Of a stretch of 12,235 nucleotides of DNA, positions 1-6,558 are shown one piece after another (position 1 is the stretch's first letter; each line of letters starts with the position of its first letter). The stretch spans positions 1-12,235 of the forward strand of contig DEWO01000020.1 of the NCBI GenBank assembly GCA_002363695.1. The letters are read 5' to 3'. A program made the position numbers and the translations under genes. This DNA is from Prevotella sp. UBA3208 (GTDB taxonomy: Bacteria; Bacteroidota; Bacteroidia; Bacteroidales; Bacteroidaceae). The notes beneath the pieces were generated by a model, which worked only from the letters and a program-made list of their open reading frames with translations, searched no databases and was not told where the DNA came from.

Positions 1-560
1 CAGATACGCATGGAGTAGGTCTTCAGACCAGGAGACTGTACATCACCCACACCCTGAATACGCTTGATGGCGGGGATGATGTTGATGTTATTGTAGTTGG
101 TCAGGAACTCGTCGTCGTAACGACCATCAGAGGTCAGCGTGAACATCAGCACCTGCGAGGTCTGACGCTTGGTCACCGTCACACCGATACGTGTCACCTC
201 GGCAGGCAGCAGGGCCTGGGCCTGCGACACACGGTTCTGCACGTTGACGGCACACATATCAGGGTTCATGCCCTGACGGAACAAGACTGACAACTGGCAC
301 GAGCCCGCAGAGGACGTAGAGGTAATATAGTCCATACCCTCTACACCGTTGATGCTCTCTTCCAGCGGCGTGACAACGGAGTTCTTCACCGTCTCAGCGT
401 CGGCACCGGGATAGCTGGTCCATACCGCTACGGTAGGCGGTGCTATATTGGGGTACTGCTCAATAGGCAGCGACACCAGTCCGATAAAACCCAGCAAGAC
501 AATGAGGATGGAGATCACCGTCGACAGCACCGGGCGTTTGATAAATGTTGTAAAAGTCAT
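1..560 (-). CDS. RND efflux transporter, HAE1/AcrB-like inner-membrane subunit (N-terminal part)
   Basis: The gene begins at the ATG complementary to 558-560 and runs off the left edge, so only about 186 N-terminal residues are present. The translation starts MTFTTFIKRPVLSTVISILI and continues with the transmembrane helix 1 segment (about residues 11-30). The family hallmark follows: LPIEQYPNIAPPTV, SYPGADAETV, then the pore-domain start with ESINGVEGMDYI, VQNRVSQAQALLP and a GVGDV-like segment. This matches the AcrB/MexB layout closely. Such proteins are proton-driven inner-membrane pumps that export drugs, bile salts or lipids through a tripartite complex. The membrane-fusion partner lies 69 bp upstream in the same direction, so the two are probably co-transcribed, with an outer-membrane channel expected beyond the window. 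The substrate cannot be told from this fragment. Family assignment is secure; substrate is unknown. Confidence 0.95.
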   Translation of the reverse strand, partial: MTFTTFIKRPVLSTVISILIVLLGFIGLVSLPIEQYPNIAPPTVAVWTSYPGADAETVKNSVVTPLEESINGVEGMDYITSTSSAGSCQLSVLFRQGMNPDMCAVNVQNRVSQAQALLPAEVTRIGVTVTKRQTSQVLMFTLTSDGRYDDEFLTNYNNINIIPAIKRIQGVGDVQSPGLKTYSMRI

Positions 561-564
561 AATT

Positions 565-624
565 CTTGCTTTTTGCATTTTGCTTTTGGCCTTTAGCTTT
601 GCTAACAGCTAACAGCCAATAGCC
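565..624 (-). repeat. Degenerate heptamer array between MFP and RND genes
   Basis: Read on the minus strand, this spacer consists of two runs with a 7-bp period. The first has units GGCTATT, GGCTGTT, AGCTGTT. The second has units of the type AAAGCNA. The dinucleotide GC recurs at spacings 7,7,7,5,7,7,7,7. It fills nearly all of the 69 bp between the stop of the MFP gene and the start of the pump gene. It is not coding and has no hairpin of note. Its role is unknown; it could affect translational coupling or be a microsatellite-like remnant. Confidence 0.75.
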
Positions 625-629
625 CTAAT

Positions 630-1784
630 TTATTTCTTCATCGCTCCCACGATGTCGCCAGCCGACATAGCCTTGGCCTGTTCGTCTATCTTCTGATGGT
701 AGCGCTCCGGGGTAATGGGCACTATCTCCATGCCGTCGGAAAGTTTCGTGATACCGTTGGACACGTACTTGTCACCAGCCTTCAGACCTTCTGTGACGAT
801 ATAGTTGTTGCCGTCGTTCTGGGGGTCAACCTTGATTTCGGTGTACTTCACCTTGTTGCCCTCGCCCAGCATATAGACGAACTTCTTGTTCTGCACCTCA
901 GAGACACATGCCTGAGGGATGATGATGGCGCTGAGATTCTGACGGGGAACAATCAGGTTACCCGTGGCACCACTCTTCAGTATCTTCTCGGGATTGGGGA
1001 ACGAGGCTATCAGCTGGACAGAACCCGTCTCAGCGTCAATGACACCACTCATACGGCTCACCTTACCCTCATGGGCATAGATGCTGCCGTCAGCCAGCTG
1101 AAGCTTCACGGCGGGGAAGCTGTTCAGACCTTTCTGCGAAATCACCATCGCGTCCTTCTCTGTCACAGAGAAATAGATGTCCATCGACGAGATATTGGCT
1201 ACTGTGGTCAGGACATTCGAGCCACTCACCAGAGCACCCTTCTTGAAAGGCAGCGTACCCACCACGCCGGCAGCAGGGCTCTTGACATAGCAGAAGCTCA
1301 GCGTCTCCTTGGCAGAGGCCAGTGCAGCCTGGGCCTGAGCCAGCTGGGCCTTGGCACTCTCGAAGGTGTTCTTCGAGGTCTGCAGCTCATAGTCACCAAT
1401 GACCTTGTTCTCGTGCAACTGCTTGGAATTATTGTAGGTCAGCTGGGCCGTGTTGACCTGCTGCTGGGCCGTATTGACAGCAGCCTGAGCCTGGCGCACC
1501 TGTGCCTGATAGGTCTCGTTATCAATCACAAACAAAGTCTGGCCGGCACTTACCGTCTGACCTTCCTTTACATTAATCTGTACCAAAAATCCCGTTACCT
1601 TCGGACGGATTTCAACATCCTGCACGCCCTTAATGGAAGCAGGATAAGTAGACTGCATGTCAGCCTCTGAAGTACCCACCGTTACAACAGGATACTCGTT
1701 GTCACCAAAACTGGGGCGGCCACCACCGCCTCCACAAGCAACCAGCGTTGCAGCAACGGCTGCAATCATCATTACTTTCTTCAT
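630..1784 (-). CDS. Periplasmic membrane-fusion (adaptor) lipoprotein of RND efflux pump, AcrA/HlyD type
   Basis: This 384-residue protein begins MKKVMMIAAVAATLVAC. That is a short lipoprotein signal with lipobox LVAC (Cys17), followed by a glycine run, so the mature protein is probably lipid-anchored in the periplasm. Residues about 56-90 form the first half of the lipoyl-like domain (VEIRPKVTGFL, VKEGQTV, GQTLFVID). Residues about 92-160 are a Gln/Ala-rich coiled-coil hairpin typical of the channel-contacting domain. The second lipoyl half follows (YVKSPAAGVVG), then beta-barrel and membrane-proximal domains to about 350. Adaptors link the inner-membrane pump to an outer-membrane channel. 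The RND pump gene directly downstream confirms the role. Length is normal for the AcrA family. The start codon is the only one that gives an intact lipoprotein signal, and a -7 box lies about 76 bp upstream. Confidence 0.95.
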   Translation of the reverse strand: MKKVMMIAAVAATLVACGGGGGRPSFGDNEYPVVTVGTSEADMQSTYPASIKGVQDVEIRPKVTGFLVQINVKEGQTVSAGQTLFVIDNETYQAQVRQAQAAVNTAQQQVNTAQLTYNNSKQLHENKVIGDYELQTSKNTFESAKAQLAQAQAALASAKETLSFCYVKSPAAGVVGTLPFKKGALVSGSNVLTTVANISSMDIYFSVTEKDAMVISQKGLNSFPAVKLQLADGSIYAHEGKVSRMSGVIDAETGSVQLIASFPNPEKILKSGATGNLIVPRQNLSAIIIPQACVSEVQNKKFVYMLGEGNKVKYTEIKVDPQNDGNNYIVTEGLKAGDKYVSNGITKLSDGMEIVPITPERYHQKIDEQAKAMSAGDIVGAMKK

Positions 1785-1860
1785 TTTTACCTATTTTATT
1801 ATTATATTCGAATACACTTTATCGCGAAAACTCAAAACTTCGTTTTTGGTTTTCAGCGTG

Positions 1861-1868
1861 CAAAGATA
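1861..1868 (-). promoter_or_regulatory. -7 element of the efflux operon promoter
   Basis: On the minus strand this reads TATCTTTG, a full match to the Bacteroidetes -7 consensus TAnnTTTG. It lies 76 bp before the MFP start codon. The -33 partner is weak: a TTG lies 22 bp further upstream, slightly beyond the usual 19-21 bp, with a T-run in between. A transcription start near 1855 is inferred. Confidence 0.6.
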
Positions 1869-1976
1869 CAAAAAAAACAGCACACATATTCAACAGGCAC
1901 GCTATATTTAACAAAGTTTATTGGATTTTCAAGCGGTCTATCAATCAAGGATTTATGGTAGCCGCAGCGGGCATTA

Positions 1977-2000
1977 AGACATTGAGACACTGAGACAATA
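1977..2000 (+). repeat. Three tandem degenerate octamers
   Basis: AGACATTG, AGACACTG and AGACAATA stand in tandem with an exact 8-bp period. They lie in the 354-bp divergent intergenic region, away from both promoters. No function is evident. The rest of 1870-2050 holds an AT-rich stretch and the hairpin listed next, and no convincing small gene. Confidence 0.6.
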
Positions 2001-2010
2001 AAACAACGAG

Positions 2011-2049
2011 GGGAGGTGCCGCGACGCCCTGCTCAAAGCAGAGCCTCCC
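2011..2049 (+). other. GC-rich hairpin in intergenic region upstream of bglX
   Basis: GGGAGG (2011-2016) pairs with CCTCCC (2044-2049), and inside it CTGCT (2029-2033) pairs with AGCAG (2037-2041) across a 3-nt loop. It lies upstream of the bglX -7 box, so it is not in the bglX mRNA. It is not followed by a T-run and no gene ends here, so it is not an ordinary terminator. It may be a remnant of a lost gene end or a DNA-level structure. Confidence 0.45.
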
Positions 2050-2053
2050 GCCG

Positions 2054-2106
2054 GAAAAGTTTTACACCTTAATTATATATATTATCGAAAAGTTTTCGTA
2101 CCTTTG
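2054..2106 (+). promoter_or_regulatory. bglX promoter with repeated GAAAAGTTTT boxes
   Basis: TACCTTTG at 2099-2106 matches the -7 consensus TAnnTTTG and leaves a leader of roughly 26 nt before the ATG at 2139. No good TTTG -33 box is visible 19-21 bp upstream; that position is an AT tract. The decamer GAAAAGTTTT occurs twice, at 2054-2063 and 2087-2096, exactly 33 bp apart. The second copy is the core of the odd palindrome CGAAAAGTTTTCG (2086-2098), which abuts the -7 box. These could be activator or repressor sites. Confidence 0.6.
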
Positions 2107-2138
2107 CACACATATTACAAACAAAAAACGAAAACAAC

Positions 2139-4487
2139 ATGAAGAAGAACGTACTGACACTGGTGCTGCTGACCACAGCGACTATCGCACTGGCACAGCA
2201 GCCCGCCATTCCACGCGACGACGCACTGGAGGCAAAGATTGAAAAACAACTCGCCCGCATGACGCTGGACGAGAAGGTAGGACAGATGCTCGAGCTGAAC
2301 CTCGACATCATGGGACAGCGCGACGCTAACGGACAGTGGCAACTGAACGAGCTGACACTGGACACCACCATACAGAAGTACAAGATAGGCTCCATACTCA
2401 ACGCACCGGCCACACGGGCCGCCAGCGTAGAGCAGTGGCAGAAGTGGATCAGGCTGATACAGCAGAAGTCCATCCGATACACCGGCATTCCCGACGTCTA
2501 CGGACTGGACCACAACCACGGCGTCACCTACACACAGGGCGGAACGCTGTTCCCGCAGCCCATCAACCTCGGAGCGTCGTTCAACACCGAACTGGCCCGC
2601 GAGATGGCCGAGGTGACGGCATACGAGAGCCGCGCAGCCAACTGCCCCTGGGTCTACAACCCCGTCGTCGACCTGGGACGCGACCCACGGTGGCCCCGCA
2701 TCTGGGAGAGCTTCGGCGAGGATGCCGTGGTCAACTCGAAGATGGTAGTAGCCGAAATCAAGGGCTATCAGGGCGACGACCCCAACCACTTGGGGCGCTA
2801 CCATGTGGGCACCAGCACCAAGCACTACATGGCATACGGCGCCCCCTGGTCCGGCAAGGACCGCACACCGGCATACGTGTCGCCGCAGATGCTGCGCGAG
2901 AAGTACTTCGAGCCCTTCCGCCAGGCCGCCATGGCAGGCACGCTGACCATGATGGTCAACTCGGCCAGCATCAACGGCACACCCGTACACGCCAGCCATG
3001 AACTGCTGACAAAGTGGCTGAAGGAGGACCTGCAGTGGGACGGGATGCTGGTCACCGACTGGGCCGACATCAACAACCTGTTCCAGCGCGAGCACGTGGC
3101 CAAGGACAAGAAGGATGCCATCCGGCTGGCCGTCAACGCCGGCATAGACATGTCCATGGACCCCTACAGCGTAGACTTCTGCATACTGCTGAAGGAACTG
3201 GTACAGGAAGGCAAGGTGCCCATGAGCCGCATTGACGATGCCGTGCGCCGCATACTCCGTCTGAAATACCGCCTGGGACTGTTCGACGAGCCCAACACCG
3301 GCGGCAAGGGATACGAGAAGTTCGGCTCTGACGAGTTCGCACAGAAGTCGCTCCGCGCCGCCGAAGAGAGCATCGTACTGCTGAAGAACGAGGGCAACAT
3401 ACTCCCCCTCGCCCCGGCCAAAACCAACAAGCCGGCCGCCCCGGCCACAAAAATCCTCCTCACCGGCCCCAACGCCAACCAGATGCGCTGTCTGAACGGC
3501 GGATGGTCCTACACATGGCAGGGCTCCAGAGCCGAGGACCTGGCCGAAAAGTACAACACCATATACGAGGCCCTCTGTAATAAATATGGTAAGGAAAACA
3601 TCATCCTCGAACAGGGTGTCACCTACAACGAGCAGGGACAGTACTACGAAGAGAACGAGCCGCAGATTGACCACGCCGTCAGCGCCGCCCGGCAGGCCGA
3701 CGTCATCATCGCCTGCATCGGCGAGAACTCGTACACCGAGACGCCCGGCAACCTGTCCGACCTCTGGCTGTCAGACAACCAGCGCAACCTGGTCAAGGCT
3801 CTGGCCAAGACCGGCAAGCCCATCATCCTCGTGCTCAACGAGGGGCGCCCAAGGCTCATCGCCGACATCGAACCGCTGGCCAAGGCCGTCGTCGACATCT
3901 TCCTGCCCGGCAACTACGGTGCCGACGCGCTGGCAAACCTGCTGAGCGGCGAGGCCAACTTCTCGGCCAAGATGCCATACACCTATCCACGCGAAATCAA
4001 CTCGCTCAACACCTACGACTACAAGGTCAGCGAGGAGGTCGGCACCATGGCCGGCGCCTACAACTACGACGCCAAAGTCAGCCTGCAGTGGCCCTTCGGA
4101 TACGGACTCTCATACACCACCTACGAATACGCCAACCTCCGCGCAGACAAGGTTCGCTTCACCGCTGACGACGTGCTGACCGTCACCGTCGACGTCAAGA
4201 ATACAGGAAACCGCGCCGGCAAGGAGGCCGTCCTGCTCTACTCCAGCGACCTCGTGGCCAGCATCGTTCCCGACAACCGCCGCCTGCGCGACTTCACCAA
4301 GGTAGCACTGGAACCCGGCCAGCAGAAGACCGTCACCTTCCGGCTGCCCGCCAAGAGCCTCGCCTTCGTCGGTGCCGACGGACGCTGGACGCTCGAAGAG
4401 GGCGACTTCACCCTAAAAGTAGGCAGACTGACACAAAACGTCACCTGCACCAAGACCAAGATTTGGGACACGCCCAACATCGAATAG
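2139..4487 (+). CDS. bglX: Glycoside hydrolase family 3 beta-glucosidase, secreted
   Basis: The 782-residue protein starts with a signal peptide ([19 protein letters not shown], cleavage near QQ). The GH3 N-terminal barrel follows, with [11 protein letters not shown] (122-132), RDPRWPR (181-187), ESFGED (190-195) and KHY (228-230). The catalytic nucleophile is Asp307 in LVTDWADI. The GH3 C-terminal sandwich starts near 400 ([17 protein letters not shown]) and contains [16 protein letters not shown] (527-542), which supplies the acid/base Glu (529 or 534). A fibronectin III-like domain closes the protein (about 676-765). It hydrolyses terminal beta-linked glucose, or possibly xylose, from plant oligosaccharides, probably in the periplasm. 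Length and order are those of BglX. An Ala/Pro-rich insert sits at 425-436. The gene is markedly GC-rich (42 of 60 bases in 3661-3720) compared with other genes here. It stands alone, divergent from the efflux operon. Exact substrate is not determinable. Confidence 0.95.
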   Translation: MKKNVLTLVLLTTATIALAQQPAIPRDDALEAKIEKQLARMTLDEKVGQMLELNLDIMGQRDANGQWQLNELTLDTTIQKYKIGSILNAPATRAASVEQWQKWIRLIQQKSIRYTGIPDVYGLDHNHGVTYTQGGTLFPQPINLGASFNTELAREMAEVTAYESRAANCPWVYNPVVDLGRDPRWPRIWESFGEDAVVNSKMVVAEIKGYQGDDPNHLGRYHVGTSTKHYMAYGAPWSGKDRTPAYVSPQMLREKYFEPFRQAAMAGTLTMMVNSASINGTPVHASHELLTKWLKEDLQWDGMLVTDWADINNLFQREHVAKDKKDAIRLAVNAGIDMSMDPYSVDFCILLKELVQEGKVPMSRIDDAVRRILRLKYRLGLFDEPNTGGKGYEKFGSDEFAQKSLRAAEESIVLLKNEGNILPLAPAKTNKPAAPATKILLTGPNANQMRCLNGGWSYTWQGSRAEDLAEKYNTIYEALCNKYGKENIILEQGVTYNEQGQYYEENEPQIDHAVSAARQADVIIACIGENSYTETPGNLSDLWLSDNQRNLVKALAKTGKPIILVLNEGRPRLIADIEPLAKAVVDIFLPGNYGADALANLLSGEANFSAKMPYTYPREINSLNTYDYKVSEEVGTMAGAYNYDAKVSLQWPFGYGLSYTTYEYANLRADKVRFTADDVLTVTVDVKNTGNRAGKEAVLLYSSDLVASIVPDNRRLRDFTKVALEPGQQKTVTFRLPAKSLAFVGADGRWTLEEGDFTLKVGRLTQNVTCTKTKIWDTPNIE

Positions 4488-4530
4488 CAGCAAGGGCGGA
4501 CGGACAAGCCAGCCGCACACAATAACAAAA

Positions 4531-4560
4531 CAGAGGCGCTCCTTCCATGAAGCGCCTCTG
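4531..4560. terminator. Bidirectional terminator between convergent bglX and fabG
   Basis: A perfect 10-bp stem (CAGAGGCGCT at 4531-4540 with AGCGCCTCTG at 4551-4560) encloses a 10-nt loop. On the minus strand it is followed by TTTTGTTATTG, a good intrinsic terminator for fabG. On the plus strand the tail ACTGTTTCT is weaker. It lies 43 bp past the bglX stop and 23 bp past the fabG stop, so it can serve both genes. Confidence 0.85.
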
Positions 4561-4583
4561 ACTGTTTCTATAAATCCGCAGTA

Positions 4584-5321
4584 CTACATATTCATACCGC
4601 CATCGACCTGAATCACCTGGCCGCTAACATAGCTCGACATATCGCTGGCCAGGAACGTTGCCACGTTGGCAATATCCTCCACCTGACCGCCACGGCGCAG
4701 AGGAATCTTGTTAATCCACTCCTTGCGGATGTCGTCGGGCAGAGCCTGCGTCATGGCCGTATCAATAAAGCCGGGGGCAATGGCATTGGCACGAATACCC
4801 TTCGGCCCCATCTCCTGGCCAATAGACTTAGCCAGCGCAATCAGACCGGCCTTCGACGCAGCATAGTTAGCCTGACCGGCATTACCATGCACACCGACTA
4901 CCGAAGCCATGTTGATGATTGAACCGCCACGCTGACGCATCATCACAGGAACACAGGCATGGATGAAGTTGAAAGCAGACTTCAGGTTCACCGCAATCAC
5001 GGCATCCCACTGCTGCTCAGTCATGCGCAACATCAGGCCATCCTTCGTGATACCGGCATTGTTCACCAGAATGTCAATGCTGCCAAACTCTTCCTTCACG
5101 GCCTTCACCACCTCTTCGGTCTGGGCAAAGTCCGCAGCGTTCGAAGCGTAGCTCTTAGCCTTTACGCCTTTGGCAGCAATTTCCTTTTCAGTCTCTTCAT
5201 TCACTTCGAGGTCCGTAAACGCAATGTTTGCACCTTCCTCAGCGAACTTCAGCGCGATAGCCTTTCCGATACCGCGTGCAGCGCCAGTAATCAACGCTGT
5301 CTTACCTTCTAATAATCCCAT
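4584..5321 (-). CDS. fabG: 3-oxoacyl-[acyl-carrier-protein] reductase
   Basis: This 245-residue short-chain dehydrogenase reduces 3-oxoacyl-ACP to 3-hydroxyacyl-ACP with NADPH in the cytosolic fatty-acid elongation cycle. The dinucleotide-binding motif TGAARGIGKA is at 12-21, NNAG at 87-90, and the catalytic residues are Asn112, Ser140, Tyr153 and Lys157 (YAASK at 153-157). The C-terminus (SYVSGQVIQVDGGMNM) is typical of FabG. E. coli FabG is 244 residues with the same spacing, so both length and catalytic geometry fit. The gene lies 62 bp downstream of a TetR-family regulator on the same strand and is probably co-transcribed with it; no separate strong promoter is seen between them. A minor alternative is another SDR reductase, but the overall match to FabG is strong. 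Confidence 0.95.
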   Translation of the reverse strand: MGLLEGKTALITGAARGIGKAIALKFAEEGANIAFTDLEVNEETEKEIAAKGVKAKSYASNAADFAQTEEVVKAVKEEFGSIDILVNNAGITKDGLMLRMTEQQWDAVIAVNLKSAFNFIHACVPVMMRQRGGSIINMASVVGVHGNAGQANYAASKAGLIALAKSIGQEMGPKGIRANAIAPGFIDTAMTQALPDDIRKEWINKIPLRRGGQVEDIANVATFLASDMSSYVSGQVIQVDGGMNM

Positions 5322-5342
5322 AATTTTTCTTTTATTATTATA

Positions 5343-5352
5343 TTGTATACAA
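5343..5352. promoter_or_regulatory. Possible operator palindrome upstream of fabG
   Basis: TTGTATACAA is a perfect 10-bp palindrome located 21 bp before the fabG start, in the spacer after tetR. TetR-family regulators bind palindromes, but this one is short and sits in AT-rich DNA, so chance occurrence is quite possible. Confidence 0.3.
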
Positions 5353-5383
5353 AAATTCTCCTTCTCGACTTACAATCGCCTGA

Positions 5384-5974
5384 TTATATTCTTCTCTTCC
5401 CCAATGCACTATATACGATTTTGGCTACCTGAGGTTTCGTGTCCTCCTCCTTCATGCCGTGCGCTATACGACCGTAAATGTACGGCACCTCCAGACCCTT
5501 GATACAATAGTGCGTAATGTCGGCAACAAGGTCTACATTGTCAATATCGAACTCGCCATCCTCCTTGCCTTCACGGAAAACCTTGCGGAACAACTCTATC
5601 TCAGCATCGTCAAAGTTCTTGCGCACCTTCTCCACCATCCAGATGTTACGGAAGAACTCGGCACGCAGGTTGCCGTTGCGGACCACCGTCTCACGAATCA
5701 TGCTCAGGTGCATGTATATCAACTCGATAATCTTCTCCTGCGGCGGAATGCGCTTGGCTGCCACCTCGTCCAGCTTATCAGAAAGACGCTCCAACTCGCT
5801 CTCAATAACAGCATAGTAGATATCCTCCTTCGACTTAAAATAAGTATACAGCGTACGACGGCCTTTGCCCGATGATTGAGCAATATCGTTCATCGTCGTA
5901 TTCTCCAGCCCATTCATGGCAAAGAGCTGCCGGGCTACGTCTACCAATTTCTGTCTCGTTTTCGATATTGACAT
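5384..5974 (-). CDS. TetR/AcrR-family transcriptional regulator
   Basis: A 196-residue protein with an N-terminal TetR helix-turn-helix. Helix 1 is at about 5-20 (KTRQKLVDVARQLFAM), and the recognition region is at about 26-56 (TTMNDIAQSSGKGRRTLYTYF then KSKEDIYYAV). This is the canonical TetR_N pattern. The remaining helical part would be the ligand-binding and dimerisation domain, which carries no diagnostic motif. It is followed by fabG 62 bp downstream, which suggests regulation of a fatty-acid gene, perhaps in response to an acyl-CoA or acyl-ACP signal; that is inference from context. The promoter upstream is overlapped by a palindrome consistent with autoregulation. The start ATG at 5972-5974 fits the domain start and the promoter position. 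Confidence 0.9.
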   Translation of the reverse strand: MSISKTRQKLVDVARQLFAMNGLENTTMNDIAQSSGKGRRTLYTYFKSKEDIYYAVIESELERLSDKLDEVAAKRIPPQEKIIELIYMHLSMIRETVVRNGNLRAEFFRNIWMVEKVRKNFDDAEIELFRKVFREGKEDGEFDIDNVDLVADITHYCIKGLEVPYIYGRIAHGMKEEDTKPQVAKIVYSALGKRRI

Positions 5975-6000
5975 ATTCTCTCTCCTATATTACTCCGTCA

Positions 6001-6055
6001 TTGCACATGGCAAATGCAGTGTGCAAAATTAAGAAATAATGTTGAATTCAGCAAA
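6001..6055 (-). promoter_or_regulatory. tetR-fabG promoter with overlapping operator-like palindrome
   Basis: On the minus strand, TTTG (6052-6055) is followed after 20 bp by TAATTTTG (6024-6031), an exact Bacteroidetes -33/-7 pair. The imperfect palindrome 6001-6026 has outer arms TTGCACA and TGTGCAA and an inner GCA/TGC, giving 10 of 13 matched pairs. It overlaps the -7 box and the expected start site. Its length and position suit a TetR-family operator, probably for the product of the gene it controls. Confidence 0.75.
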
Positions 6056-6111
6056 TAATTAAGCCTAAAATGTTCAAAAATACCAATTTTTAGTGAAAAG
6101 TGCCACAAATG

Positions 6112-6143
6112 TTTGGCCAATTCAAAAATAATGCTTACCTTTG
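6112..6143 (+). promoter_or_regulatory. Promoter of initiator tRNA-Met
   Basis: TTTG (6112-6115) and TACCTTTG (6136-6143) are separated by 20 bp, matching the Bacteroidetes primary sigma consensus at both boxes. Transcription would start near 6150, about 17 nt before the mature tRNA end. Confidence 0.85.
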
Positions 6144-6166
6144 CACCCGCTTAATAGAAATAACAC

Positions 6167-6239
6167 CGCGGAGTGGAGCAGTTGGTAGCTCGCCAGGCTC
6201 ATAACCTGGAGGTCGCATGTTCGAGTCCTGCCTCCGCAA
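6167..6239 (+). tRNA. tRNA-fMet (CAT), initiator
   Basis: The 73-nt sequence folds as a full cloverleaf with anticodon CAT at 6200-6202. Initiator features are present: C1 opposite A72 (unpaired acceptor end), A11:U24 in the D stem, and the same opening bases as E. coli fMet (CGCGG, then GTGGAGCAG). CCA is not encoded; the discriminator A is followed by CTAAA. Two departures stand out. The anticodon stem is CCAGG/CCTGG, so the third of the three usual G:C pairs is A29:U41. The T stem contains a U52-C62 mismatch. The gene has its own promoter and terminator. Confidence 0.93.
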
Positions 6240-6251
6240 CTAAAACCCCGG

Positions 6252-6279
6252 AAAAAGCCCCTGTAGAAGGGGCTTTTTT
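6252..6279 (+). terminator. Intrinsic terminator of tRNA-fMet
   Basis: The stem AAAAAGCCCCT (6252-6262) pairs with AGGGGCTTTTT around a 5-nt loop GTAGA, ending in a run of six T. It starts 13 nt after the tRNA discriminator base. Confidence 0.92.
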
Positions 6280-6329
6280 AATGCAATCCGGGGCAGAACT
6301 CGGACATAATCCACTGCAACATGGTTCGC

Positions 6330-6456
6330 CCTACCCAAGTCTTACCCAAGTCCTACCCAAGGTGTAGCCAAGGTGTAGCCAAGTCCTAAGGTGCTCCGTG
6401 GACTTGGGTAGGGCTTGGGAACTCCTTGGCTACACCTTGGCTACACCTTGGCAAAG
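6330..6456. repeat. Inverted array of ten 11-bp units
   Basis: Five tandem 11-mers run forward (CCTACCCAAGT, CTTACCCAAGT, CCTACCCAAGG, TGTAGCCAAGG, TGTAGCCAAGT; 6330-6384). After a 17-bp spacer, five run in the reverse orientation (ACTTGGGTAGG through CCTTGGCAAAG; 6402-6456). Within this, 6357-6383 and 6425-6451 are perfect 27-bp inverted repeats. A second register pairs 6379-6386 with 6400-6407, and 6329-6341 is the exact complement of 6401-6413. The DNA could extrude as a cruciform, or the RNA could fold in slipped registers 11 bp apart. It is noncoding. Unequal units argue against a recent duplication. Confidence 0.9.
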
Positions 6457-6523
6457 GCCTGTAAAGAAAGTAATCCATATAAGGGCTCAGTCCGAAAATA
6501 TTTCAGAAAAATAGCTGAAAACG

Positions 6524-6555
6524 TTTGGCGGAATCAGAATATTTGTGTAGTTTTG
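6524..6555 (+). promoter_or_regulatory. Promoter of the structured leader and orphan gene
   Basis: TTTG (6524-6527), a 20-bp spacer and TAGTTTTG (6548-6555) match the Bacteroidetes consensus exactly. The inferred start near 6562 gives a leader of about 148 nt, long compared with the other genes in this window. Confidence 0.8.
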
Positions 6556-6558
6556 CAG

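Noticed and set aside
696..1670. 324-codon frame on the plus strand opposite the MFP gene
   Set aside because: The minus-strand product is a clear AcrA-type adaptor with lipobox; the opposite frame has no domain features.
2115..3674. Long open frame of 519 codons antisense to bglX
   Set aside because: It results from the strong C-ending codon bias of the GC-rich bglX gene. It has no promoter or recognisable domain, and its composition is low-complexity, rich in Val, Leu and Gly.
6173..6367. Short plus-strand frame starting within tRNA-fMet
   Set aside because: It covers the tRNA, its terminator and the start of the 11-bp array, so the open frame is incidental.
6330..6456. CRISPR array
   Set aside because: Units are 11 bp, directly adjacent without spacers, and occur in both orientations; no cas genes are present.
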